Both the position numbers and the translations under genes were made by a program. A stretch of DNA of 64,000 nucleotides from Myoxocephalus aenaeus (lineage: Eukaryota; Chordata; Actinopteri; Perciformes; Cottidae). Position 1 is the stretch's first letter, and each line of letters begins with the position of its first letter. A model generated the notes under the pieces. That model saw only the letters and a list, made by a program, of their open reading frames with translations, made no database searches and was not told the DNA's origin. The stretch spans positions 198,501 through 262,500 of the forward strand of contig JBAMJR010000070.1 in NCBI GenBank assembly GCA_038501785.1, written 5' to 3'. This document shows, one piece after another, positions 50,181 through 64,000 of the stretch.

Positions 50181-52298
50181 GGGTGGGGATGGGAAGGTGC
50201 CCAAAAGAGAAGAAAAAAATGGAGTGGCTCATGGGGGGTGGATCGACCACATGTATATGTGCTCGGTCTTCTTGGAACAGCAGCACTGGAGAGGGTGTAT
50301 AGCCCCGTACAGTCCGCCTGTCAAAACTCTTGATGCACATTTGAGAGAAGTACGATTTGGGAGCTTGCACCTGGCCGACTGAGATATTCCATGCCATGCC
50401 AAAGCACGCAAGCAATGCCGTGCTTAACTCAGAGCTTAATTCTCTGGTCGACAGACACAAAACATAACTGAGGGCCCATAAATATACATGCTAGTGTGAT
50501 TGTAAAAAAAAAGAAGAAACCGTGTCTCAGACAAAGAGTTTGGTCAAATTTCATGATTAATTTGAGTGTATTGAAATAACAATAGAATTTAGAATATAAA
50601 TGTGTACCCAACTGTCTGTCTGGGGGAGAAAATTATATATAATTTACCTCAGATTAGGTAGCTTCATGATAATTTCTTAATGTACATTAATTCTCAAAGC
50701 GTGATTCTCTTTTTCATGATAATTCCTACTTTAAGAGAAGAGGAGTGTCTTATTAAAAATGCTGGACTGCATCTTCCCCGTTCAGCGAACTCTGTCATCA
50801 GTGACACACTACATCTCAATCCTGCGGACAGCTGATTGGATTTACACAAAACTTGGGCTGGAGAAAGTCTCACGCTGAGAGTAAAATTGACTTAGGCCTG
50901 TATTCACAGAGAAAGATGAAGGGCATCCAGTCTTATCATTCTCCATCCCGTGTCTCCCTGCAGCCCCAATACGTTCCATGTGTTACTCCGACGTGTGCTT
51001 GAGAATGTTCGACATGTGAAGTCAACGTCAAGCCAGGACCCACCGTCAAGGGAGGTACAAGGGGTTGAATCAGAAGTGCTGCCAAACATTTTATAGCTTT
51101 GGAATCCATGGTGAGATTGTTCAGTGGATGTAAGATCACTATAAGAGATGCCAGAAAGCTGGGGAAACGGTTTAAATAGAGACGTAACTCGATGCCTGTC
51201 TGACAAAGTAGGGTAAGATTGGTGAGATTTAGGAAACTCAAAGCATATTTTGCTCATAATATTCATGAAAAATTGATAAACATAACCAGAACCATTCATT
51301 TGAAACTCCCCAGTTTGCTTATAATTTGTTCAGGCAATTTTCTTTTTACAATAATACCACCTTAATATTAAACTGCAATGGTTTCCTAAATGCATTATGA
51401 TTCAGATTCATAAAGTAACGCGGCTCAGACTTACACATCACACAGATTAATGTGTTATTGCATGTTACATATGAATTTCATTTGATAAACCATAACAACG
51501 TTTCTGTAACTGTAATGTATAAAAATGCAGACAGTGCAACCAGGGGGCTGCGTATAATTTCATTCCCACTGCATCCTCACTGGGGTGCTGGTTCTCAGAC
51601 TTCAGCCAGAACACAAGCCTTTATTTGATTTAGGGAACTCCCCCTCTCTTGTGCCTCCTCCGCTCATGAAGTGTCCCAGTATGGAATGTCTGCATTATTA
51701 CACCGCTGACAGAGATTGATGCGTCTCCAAACCATCTGCACATGCAACACTCCTCAACTTGAATGAACTTAATTGCAGAAGAAGAGAGAAAAAACACACA
51801 CACAAAAAAACACTTGGAAGAGTTTTAAAATACCAAGAATGATACTTTGACTTTGGTTGTTTCTGTTTGAAACATATGCTTGGATGGGAAAAAACAGGTT
51901 TTGTAATTGGATGTTTGCTATTCTAGTCAAACACCATCAGCAAAAGTGTCTGGAATGAGTGATTTATTGAGCGCTGCACGTGGCCATGAGGTTAGGTCGG
52001 GTTGTCGCAGAAGCTGAAGCAGCTGAAAGCCACCAAGTGATGCAACTTTGAAATTATTTACGAGTAAACGACTCTCAAATCCAGGCCTCCCAAAATAGGC
52101 ATATAAAGAATCCTAAATGGTCTTCTGTGGCGTACATATATCTTATTCTACAATGTGTATGCCAATACATTAGACATTAGTCGAAGGTGATTTTTAAGGA
52201 GAAGGCTTAGTCAAAAACAGCCTCCCTATATATTAATATAACTCTTGTAATTCACATAAGCAGGTGTGTGATATGTTGTCAAAGGCTCAGAGAACAAA

Positions 52299-52360
52299 GG
52301 CCGCGGTGCACTTGGCAAAGCATCGACCTGTAACCCAGTGGGATAAAGTGTTCAAACCTT
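52299..52360 (+). mobile_element. Possible tRNA-derived SINE head fragment (weak)
   Basis: The text GCCGCGGTGCACTTGGC, AAAGCATCGACCTGTAACCCAG and GTGTTCAAACC has the order of a decayed tRNA-like promoter: an A-box-like start, a TGTAACCC anticodon-loop-like stretch and a B-box-like GTTCAAACC. A proper cloverleaf does not form by eye, so it is at best a decayed tRNA-derived element. Confidence 0.2.
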
Positions 52361-53470
52361 ACAGTACGTCACAGTTTTGTTAAACAAGGCTAGGGATCAA
52401 GACACTAATCCCCCCGCACTCCCTTTGGTTATTATTAACTTGCAGTGCTTGATGCTAATGCTATTTTAAAGATATGTTACTATGGACTCTAATCCCAATT
52501 CAATCTCTCTGTCTGTGTAAAGCACGTAGAGGAGAAAAGAAGACGGCAATGGCTTCTTGCATTTATTCTTAACATGTTGTATTGTAAGTGCAAAATATCA
52601 CAGGGTGGTATGACCTGAATATATTTAGGAAAGGAGAGGAGAGGAAGGTTCAGTTTATGAGGCACCAGCAGGTAAAGTACAAGACTAATGGATGGTGTGA
52701 CTATAACGAGCATATTAGTTGTTTATTCAACGTGAAACCCAAATTATTATTGCAAAGTCTAAATGAAGAAGACGTGTACAAGCTCCAAAACATAAAAATA
52801 TGATGTTTTACTCTGAATTAACACATTGGATCTTTATTTTTTTTACATAAATAAATCACATAAAACAAAACACAAACAAAGCCAGTGGTGCAGTGGCAGA
52901 GTTTCAACAGTGGGACTCAATTACAGGTTGTGATTTTTAAATAAATCAAGTATTTCCTGAAAAGAAAATACAAACAACTGGAAGATTTTTTTTATTTTTT
53001 AACAGATATATTAAAACCATTTGCAGAGATAGCTGCTTTCAAACAATCATTGCACTCGCCATTAGGTAGCAACATGCCACCATTTATCTGCTTGAGGACG
53101 GGGGCTGCAGATCTCCGTGAAGCGATGACAGATGGATACTCACATCGCATAAGTTTGGAAACAACCTTTAGCGAGAAGTTCAGCCGGATGCTCTTTTTAA
53201 AGACTTATCAACACTCGTCCATTAGACTCAAACCACTGCTGCGCGTGGCTTTATCCCAAATATCTGAGTGTGGATGAAACGCAGGGGGCTGTCACATGTT
53301 TCCAAAATACAAGTGGTTGCATACAAGTTATGTGTCACTTAAACACTCGTCCTGCTTTTTGCTACGAGTAAACAGATTATTCACAGTGGATTGAAACCAT
53401 AATTATATTATAATATATGATGGTTAGAATTGCAGCATTAATACACTCCATCTTGCAACACATGCAACGT

Positions 53471-53488
53471 TTAAATATTAATATTTAA
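53471..53488. repeat. Perfect 18-bp AT palindrome
   Basis: TTAAATATTAATATTTAA equals its own reverse complement over 18 bp. It could be a homeodomain/MEF2-like site or a chance AT-rich palindrome. Confidence 0.9.
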
Positions 53489-54299
53489 GTTGAAAAAGCT
53501 GCTGACAGGTTCCCACTAAGACGTAGACCATTAGTGCAGCAGAACTTGTACAACACATACGTTGGTGTTCTGATGTGGTTTTGCTGCTTTCCTCTGAGCT
53601 CCAGAAACACTTTCAACTAGATTTCAGTCTTCATTCCTACAATTCATGCAAAGTTTATATGTTATTTGTCGGTTAAAGCTTCGCTGTTTTTCAGAACTTG
53701 ATCTTCTGGAAAGACTTGACCTTTTGTGAGTGCTAACATTTTATTTGCCCTTTCAGTAGAGTACAGAGGATTTATGAGACTTCAGGAAAGCAGAATTCTA
53801 CATAATGTTCGAGCTCTGCGTTATTCGAAAAACAGCAGTTTACCTTTTGCAACAAATTCATATTTAAGAGGAATTCTGAAAGATTGCTCACAGACAAAAA
53901 CACATAACAACATTTTCGGGCTTGTGACACACATTGTAATAAAAAGTCTTTATTGATGCAACATTATTCAAACACATTCCACTCTGACTACGAAGTGTTT
54001 CCATATGCAGACATTAAATATCATATCACGTGCCACACAGTGACCCAACCTCAACCAAGACATAATCGCCTGGCATGGCGAGCATTAAAATCAACTCTGG
54101 TCAATTAAAAACCCTCAAACATTGACTATATATATTCATACTGTAAGAAACAATGACACAACTAATACAGGCGCTGTCTACATGCAGTCATGAAAAGGTA
54201 TGTTAGTTTTGGAAATCATCTTCTTATGAAGCAAATGTTAAAATGTCCTCTCATTGTAAATATGTTGATACATTTTCCACAAAAAGTGTCAAGTGTGAG

Positions 54300-54570
54300 G
54301 TTTTTGGCCGGTTGTAGTGTAATTCCCATTGCAGGTGGAAACCTCAATTAGTGATTAATTGAAGAGGGTCGAAAAATAATAAACGGCCAACACCTGGGCC
54401 GAGCAAATTTGGGCCAATCATTATCAATCAAACCATGAGTGAGCCACGAGCGATTGTAATTAATGGGATACACACGCCTCATAATGCCATGCAAACGCAT
54501 GACGTTTTATTTCGGAATTATTATCGGCAAACATGCTGAATGATCACAGTTGAAACTGTCAGGCGGTTGG
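54300..54570. promoter_or_regulatory. Candidate conserved enhancer block, dense motif cluster
   Basis: Within 200 bp lie the E-box CAGGTG (54332-54337), CAATTAG (54345-54351), TTAATTGA, a PBX-type ATCAATCA (54423-54430), TAATTAAT (54457-54464), POU-like ATGCAAA (54489-54495) and CRE-like TGACGT (54500-54505). No repeat or frame accounts for the block. It is the densest developmental-motif cluster noticed in the desert; enhancer function is inferred. Confidence 0.43.
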
Positions 54571-57340
54571 TCACTCAGGTAGCACAGATGGATTTCTTGT
54601 CTGCCAGGATGGTGTCATGAAGTGATACACTATGCATGCTGGGAAATGTAACCAAGCTGTACTGCTACAAAAACCGAAAATGAGCCTTTTTTTTCCCAGG
54701 TCCGTTACACCTTGAGTCATCAAAATGCAAGCAAACGCAAATCAGAAAATACCTTTTAGCTTGGGGTGTTTGGTCCATGTTTGACATGTGACAGAATAGC
54801 CCTTTACTCAACCTCCTCACATATTAGTATGTTAGCATATTAAGTATTATTAACCCGCATGTTTACAAGAAACCGAGCTGTATTACCTCCCGGCGTCTCA
54901 CCTCTGTGCACTTTCAACTCACCGCCGTGGCCTGAAATTAAATCAAAAACCCTGCCATGTATTTAATATTGCAAGAGAGGTGCTTTCACACACTTTCCTC
55001 ACATCCCTGTCAAAGGAGCACAGAGGTCACCGCGGCTCCTGGAAGTGACTTGACCCCGTTACATCACACATTTCTATCTCTTCTCACCTCGACCACGCCG
55101 AGCCACTCAGTTAACCGTGATATAAGGAGTCAAAGACATCAAATCGAACCGCGAGATACTCACAGGAGCAGCTGCTGCACACAGGCCGGAGCGCGTGCTG
55201 TAAAAATGTGGAATTGTTGTGCAGGATCTAGACGCCCGCGACTGTCTCAGCAGATCATTATAACGGCTTTCAACATTTAACATTTCATTTTGACAGTCTA
55301 CTGCTCGTATACCAAGTGAAGTTCCATGTTGCCGCTTTTCTCCGTAATGAGTCATATTCCTCCTAGATCTGTCCTCTGGCAACATTAGGTAGCTAATATT
55401 CTTTGCCTGCTAGAGATCAACACACATCGACAGACACTTCCAGATCTTTCTTGGCTCCCATCACCAGTCAAGTTGCATTTCCACCTGTGTCCTGCTGATG
55501 CAGCTGTTGAAAGATAGCCCACGCCAAGCGCACTGTTCTGATGATACCTTACACACCACGTTTTGTTTGCCAAATTCTACTTTTAATCACTCCCTTTCTG
55601 AGAAAGCAGTATAATTATAAATGAATGCACTGCAGAGAGGTGGAACATATCGGGATGTGATTGAAACGTTGCGTCACTCTGTACGTTTCAAGAGATTTTA
55701 TTGTTCAAATGAAAGGATGTTGGTACCTACTGTTTAGAAAGATGTCTTGGTTTGTTCATTTCTATCCATTGACATGCATCCTTTGAGTCTGAACATTTTA
55801 CTGCAGCATTCCAGGTTTAGGCTTGAGGACAGTTGTATTATTTTCAGTGAACGCTTTGATAATAAGAAATAGAAAATATCTCAAATGCACACACTGATAT
55901 AACAACCAGGCTGAGTGTGAACTGGACTCTACTGATGGAGAGACGGACTATTGATGGGTGTTCTTCCATATTCCGAATATAACTGAACTGAGCCTTTACT
56001 ATTAATAGGCAACAAACAAAAAAGAAAGGGTGGATATTAACTGAGCAATGAAAGTAGCTGCAATTCTGCACGCACAATCCAGCTAACCCGAGGAATTATG
56101 ATTCCAGTTGGTTTTATTGCAGACTTTTTTTTTATAAAATGATTTGCACCATGAGTAAAAAAGAAAGAAATCTATTTCTAGTTCAAATATCTGCACGCAG
56201 ACTACCTGGCATGCAAAACAAACTGTATTTCATTGTGCAGAGGCGAGTGAGTTTAATGTGTACAAATGCTGCTGGATCTTAATACGCTGACTTGGGTTTA
56301 AGATGATTATTTTTTTCATGTTTTTTGACTGTGACTGTAATTTGTAACAGCAGTCGTTGTTGTTTACATCAAGTTTTTTAAAGGGCCTATTGTAACTAAC
56401 CTGAAACCACCCTGAGCACAGACAAACAAATTGAATTAGGAGAAAAAACATGTTCCCCTGACAGTCCCAATCAGAGACTGTTCCTGTTTTTGTAGACCTG
56501 GTGATGAGTGAGAACGTCTGAGATGCCCAATTCACAAGCAGGGAGACATAACTTGGGTCTACCGACAATCTAAAACACCATATGGCAGACAGAACACATA
56601 GATGGGTTAATTTGGGACTCATTGTTACATTTAAGAGGGTACAAAGCATGCAACAGGATGAAACCCAAACATCACTTGGCGTCAGGCTTAATGTCACTAG
56701 AAATAGGAGTTCATATGGTTTCAGCCATATTTCCCTCAGGGACACCTCACACTGACATTGCCCTGATGTAATGGATCAGAGGGAATCTGTCAGTCATTAT
56801 CTTTGTCTGGTCATCCTCATTGCGAAATAAGAAGTCATTATAAGACTCATCAGGTAAGCAGATGTCGACAAGCTGCTCTGTAAGCGAGAAGACCTCTCCT
56901 ATTATTGCACCATATGCATCGCTTTTTTTTTTACACATAAAAGAACAAATGTGGGCTGATTTCATTCCGGCTAGTTCATTACAAATCCTCTGATTTACGC
57001 CTCAATAACAAATCAGCTGCACTTTGCATGGGCTGAAAACAAAAGAGCGAGTAACAAAATTGGAAACACAAAATTGGAAACTGCTGTCACCCTATAAGTT
57101 TCACTGACAGGTCTACACAAAGTAACAGCTATATTGAAGTTATTCATGATTTATAACGATGTTTACTAACGTTTCCAAACACAATGAAATACATCAGTGT
57201 TGCAAATTGAGAGAAACAAAATAAAAACGTTATTATTTTAATTATAAGACAATATATATATGAGAACAAAACTGTAATTCAAAATATAAAAATATATATA
57301 AAAAAATGGGAAACTGGTTGCAAGGGTTAAATCAAGCGAC
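54571..57340. other. Intergenic, zic1 3' desert
   Basis: No supported gene. The 171-codon minus frame at 56230-56745 has no recognisable domain, no splice context and ends in AT-rich low-complexity residues, so it is treated as chance. A TATGCATGCTGGGAAATGTA motif (54631-54650) resembles fish-repeat fragments. AT-rich sequence lies at 57180-57306. Confidence 0.5.
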
Positions 57341-57420
57341 ACCTTGCCTTGGCCACTACCGCCTTGGCCACTACCACCTTGCCTTGGCCACTACCGCCGG
57401 AGTGCCCTTGAGCAAGACAC
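57341..57420 (+). mobile_element. CTTGGCCACTACC minisatellite plus SINE-like CCCTTGAGCAAGACAC
   Basis: Three or four imperfect copies of a unit around CCTTGGCCACTACCRCC (57341-57398) are followed by GGAGTGCCCTTGAGCAAGACAC (57399-57420). The latter closely resembles the CCCTTGAGCAAGGCACTTAACCC segment shared by many teleost SINEs. A (CA)n tract starts 6 bp later. Probably a truncated SINE whose tail seeded the microsatellite. Confidence 0.45.
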
Positions 57421-57424
57421 TTCT

Positions 57425-57426
<2 letters not shown>

Positions 57427-57508
<82 letters not shown>
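57427..57508. repeat. (CA)41 microsatellite
   Basis: Perfect 82-bp dinucleotide repeat next to the SINE-like motif. Frames across it are artefacts. Confidence 0.98.
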
Positions 57509-57509
<1 letters not shown>

Positions 57510-57889
57510 CTGCACACCAGCGATGCCCGTCCCCGCGGCTCAGGCATGCGTCCCTCTGCAGAGGTTTACAGCAGCATCAACCTGTCGCAAAGAGCTAATT
57601 GGAGTGGCCTCATTTAGCGACGCGTCAAAGGGGACGCGACAACACCGTGTCAGCGTCTCCACAAATCTCCTCACGGTCTCAACTTAATAGCATGTCACAG
57701 ACCACAACTGATGCAACGGGGGTCACCGGGAGCCGATGTTTCACTATAACGAGCCCTCTCCCGAAAGCCGGCAGTGGGACTGCGATGGCAAAGCGGAGAT
57801 TAATGTCCCAATCAGGGATGCGGTTAAGTAAGAAGAGCTGCGGACGTGTACGAGATCCGGTCAGGATTATCATAAGGAAATAATACATT

Positions 57890-57909
57890 GGGGGGGGGGG
57901 GGGGGGGGG
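57890..57909. repeat. Poly-G tract (G20)
   Basis: Twenty consecutive G; G-quadruplex-prone and likely a sequencing-length uncertainty. Confidence 0.95.
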
Positions 57910-60383
<2,474 letters not shown>

Positions 60384-60421
60384 CGCGCGCGCGCGCACGC
60401 ACACAGACACACACACACACA

Positions 60422-60470
<49 letters not shown>
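60384..60470. repeat. (CG)n (CA)n alternating purine-pyrimidine tract
   Basis: CGCGCGCGCGCGCACGC followed by (AC)n with two AG interruptions. Alternating purine-pyrimidine throughout with a GC core, a classic Z-DNA-prone sequence. Confidence 0.95.
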
Positions 60471-60474
<4 letters not shown>

Positions 60475-60589
60475 TCCTGTGCTGTGGATTCTTTTTACGA
60501 TTAAAATTGCTATTTGGTTCTTCCCGGCTGCAGCAGTCCTGACAAAGCTGCAGACTGACAGATCGTGGCTCCGTGCACACTGGCAGTGT

Positions 60590-60880
60590 TAACCATGATC
60601 ACTGGCGGCTGCTGATGTGATCTCTGCCTAATGGGGCGGTCAAGCAAGCTGCAGCATGCAGGAACAATGAGGGGCCACATTGACTCCTCGGCTCCCTACA
60701 TCTATGAAATTCGGCAAACGCGTAAAAGGAAATAAATTAGATTGTGAAAATTAGATTCCCGAACAATTAAGTAACGCAAACTATCTCGGTTTACACCGAG
60801 GAACAACCGCCGTGATTAATCGATTTAATTTGCACATTACTGCAGGGCAAAGTGTTGGATGTTAATTTTGGATAAACAGA
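60590..60880. promoter_or_regulatory. Candidate zic1-proximal 3' enhancer block
   Basis: Repeat-free sequence about 1.3 kb beyond the zic1 coding end. It contains a direct repeat AAATTAGATT (60734-60743, 60748-60757), the hairpin CTCGGT-TTAC-ACCGAG (60785-60800) and GATTAATC (60814-60821, OTX/bicoid-type palindrome) followed by GATTTAATTTG. Its position and motif mix suggest a short-range enhancer; not tested. Confidence 0.38.
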
Positions 60881-60987
60881 AGATGCAGAAAGGGGGGGAG
60901 TGAATTTGCTTATCATTGAGTGTCAGGGAAGTTGTGACAGTGCGTTTAAAACACAAGCTTTAGCTTTAAATGAAATGTTGCCTTTGA

Positions 60988-61063
60988 CACCCCCCCCACC
61001 CCACCCCCTACACACACACACACACGTGCAGAAGCATACACACACTCCCCCCCACACACAATA
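60988..61063. repeat. C-rich / (CA)n low-complexity tract
   Basis: CCCCCCCACCCCACCCCC followed by interrupted (CA)n and CCCCCCCACACACA. Just outside the predicted zic1 3' UTR. Confidence 0.92.
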
Positions 61064-61278
61064 CAGAGTTGGAATTATTCGTGCAATATGAGATTATTCT
61101 TTCATCGAACCTGTGCTGAATGCATTATTATTATGGTGGTAAAAAAAAAGAAGTCTGCAGCTAATTATTAAATTGTATGCAGCTTTCATAAAAGGAACCC
61201 ATTAGTTTCACACAGCACCCATGTTAAGATCAACCTCAGTGCAACCAATAACCTCCAACGCAATGCATTATTGTTTGT

Positions 61279-61292
61279 TTTAATCCTTTAAT
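61279..61292 (-). terminator. zic1: Candidate zic1 polyadenylation signals (two ATTAAA)
   Basis: Two copies of the common variant hexamer ATTAAA lie 8 bp apart on the minus strand. The minus-strand sequence just beyond contains a TTGGAGGTTATTGGTTG tract, which is G/U-rich in the transcript. This is the best signal pair in the first kilobase after the stop codon. Confidence 0.35.
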
Positions 61293-62131
61293 ATAGTACG
61301 AAATGTATCCAAACATTTTTTTGTAAACTAAATTTTACATACGAGCGCATTTCTCCATAAATACCGATCATTTCTAACATGTTACCGGTCCTTTACATGC
61401 GGATAAATATGGAAAATTGAGCTACTTACATGTAATAATACTTCCTTTCAGACAAAGCAATTGACAGAGATTTTATATTTATCACGTACATAAACAGATT
61501 GACACGGAATTTCAGGCTTTCACTACACGATTTATCGACATGACATTAAATAACAACAATGATACTGTGCTACTCAAACTGGACCTTGGACGAAAATGTT
61601 GCACTGAATAGGCTACAAAAGCACATTAATACTAAGAGTCGGTTAGGTCGACGTGTAGACTGTAGTAATACTGAATAATTCACATTTGGTTCACAACTAT
61701 AACATTCTTTTCAATGAAGTCTATTCATCGCAATATTCTTAAAACCATCTCATTTTCCATATATCTAGGGACCACATTTTCACAAATTCCCTTAAACTGT
61801 GATAGAACTATTTACAAAATAAAATATTACATTTTTTTTCCCAACTTGGTGAAATCCTTATGTACAAAAATTCAGGCCTCTACCCGAAGATAGCATGCTT
61901 TTTTGAGATCTCTCAGTAAAAATAAGGACTCAAAGAAATATTGAGGGGAAAAAAGTTAAACTGGGTGGCTCCTTGCCTCCTTTTTGTCCATGCATTCTCT
62001 CCCGTGGCACTAAGACAGCCTGTAAATGATCGTTCTGGTGTTCTCTCAGTCCATGTTTCACTGGCTGACTTTAGAAAGTCTTTCATTCCAAGCAGTTGTT
62101 TTTTTAAATGCTGCAGTCCTTTTTCTATTTC

Positions 62132-62154
62132 TTTTTTTTTTTTTTTTTTTTTTT
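62132..62154. repeat. Poly-T tract (poly-A in the zic1 transcript)
   Basis: An uninterrupted run of 23 T on the plus strand, 15 nt downstream of the zic1 stop. In the mRNA it is an A23 tract early in the 3' UTR, likely length-variable and a possible internal oligo-dT priming site. Confidence 0.95.
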
Positions 62155-62168
62155 GGTTCCAAAAATAT

Positions 62169-64000
<1,832 letters not shown>

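Larger units (their letters stand above)
50181..54299. other. Intergenic, zic1 3' desert
   Basis: No supported gene. Frames of 131 and 101 codons at 50904-51299 overlap in two minus-strand registers and look like chance. It contains a tRNA/SINE-like fragment (52299-52360) and a perfect AT palindrome (53471-53488). Confidence 0.55.
61262..62168 (-). other. zic1: Probable zic1 3' UTR
   Basis: This is AT-rich non-coding sequence directly after the zic1 stop. No AATAAA occurs on the minus strand between the stop and 61200. The first strong candidates are two ATTAAA hexamers on the minus strand at 61287-61292 and 61279-61284. They are followed within about 40 nt by a G/U-rich stretch of the type expected downstream of a cleavage site. 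This places the mRNA end near 61260, giving a UTR of about 0.9 kb. The end is inferred; a weaker TATAAA variant lies at 61472-61477. Confidence 0.4.

Noticed and set aside
56230..56745. 171-codon minus-strand frame
   Set aside because: No recognisable domain, no splice or polyadenylation context, low-complexity AT-driven C-terminus; consistent with a chance frame in 64 kb of DNA.

Overview
The window is vertebrate nuclear DNA, most likely from a percomorph teleost. Two things support this. First, the only protein-coding gene I can defend is the 3' two-thirds of a zic1 orthologue with fish-like compact introns, on the minus strand at the right edge. Second, several interspersed repeats match, from memory, families abundant in percomorph genomes: an AATCGATTA-rich element with an internal TTGGACAAAACAAG segment, and a repeat containing an ACCTGCAAAACTAATG segment and GCATGTTAGCAT. 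Long (CA)n, (AT)n, (CT)n and poly-G tracts are also typical of such genomes. Nothing bacterial, viral or plasmid-like is present.

Layout. Positions 62169-64000 (minus) hold three coding exons of zic1, with clean GT-AG junctions and the five C2H2 zinc fingers. The N-terminal third lies beyond position 64000, where the usual divergent partner zic4 would also be expected. The 3' UTR probably ends near 61260. Everything to the left, about 61 kb, is the 3' flank of zic1 and behaves as a gene desert: no reading frame there combines length, domain similarity and splice signals. It consists of unique AT-rich sequence, microsatellites, decayed transposable-element copies, and a number of repeat-free blocks dense in homeodomain (TAATTA/TTAATTG), E-box (CAGGTG), POU, SOX and PBX-type motifs. 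Those blocks look like developmental enhancers. Comparable deserts around vertebrate zic1/zic4 are known to carry long-range neural and somite enhancers, so a cis-regulatory landscape for zic1 (and zic4) is the natural reading. Cross-species conservation could not be tested here.

No unknown gene system was found. The observations most worth following are a 17-bp-arm inverted repeat with ATTAG/CTAAT half-sites (47652-47690), a duplicated 14-bp module followed by a POU-like site (14448-14530), two near-identical copies of an unnamed repeat 5.6 kb apart (29533 and 35134), a short coding-like frame ending at a consensus splice donor (42337-42474), and a direct-repeat homeodomain cluster close to the zic1 3' end (60734-60757).
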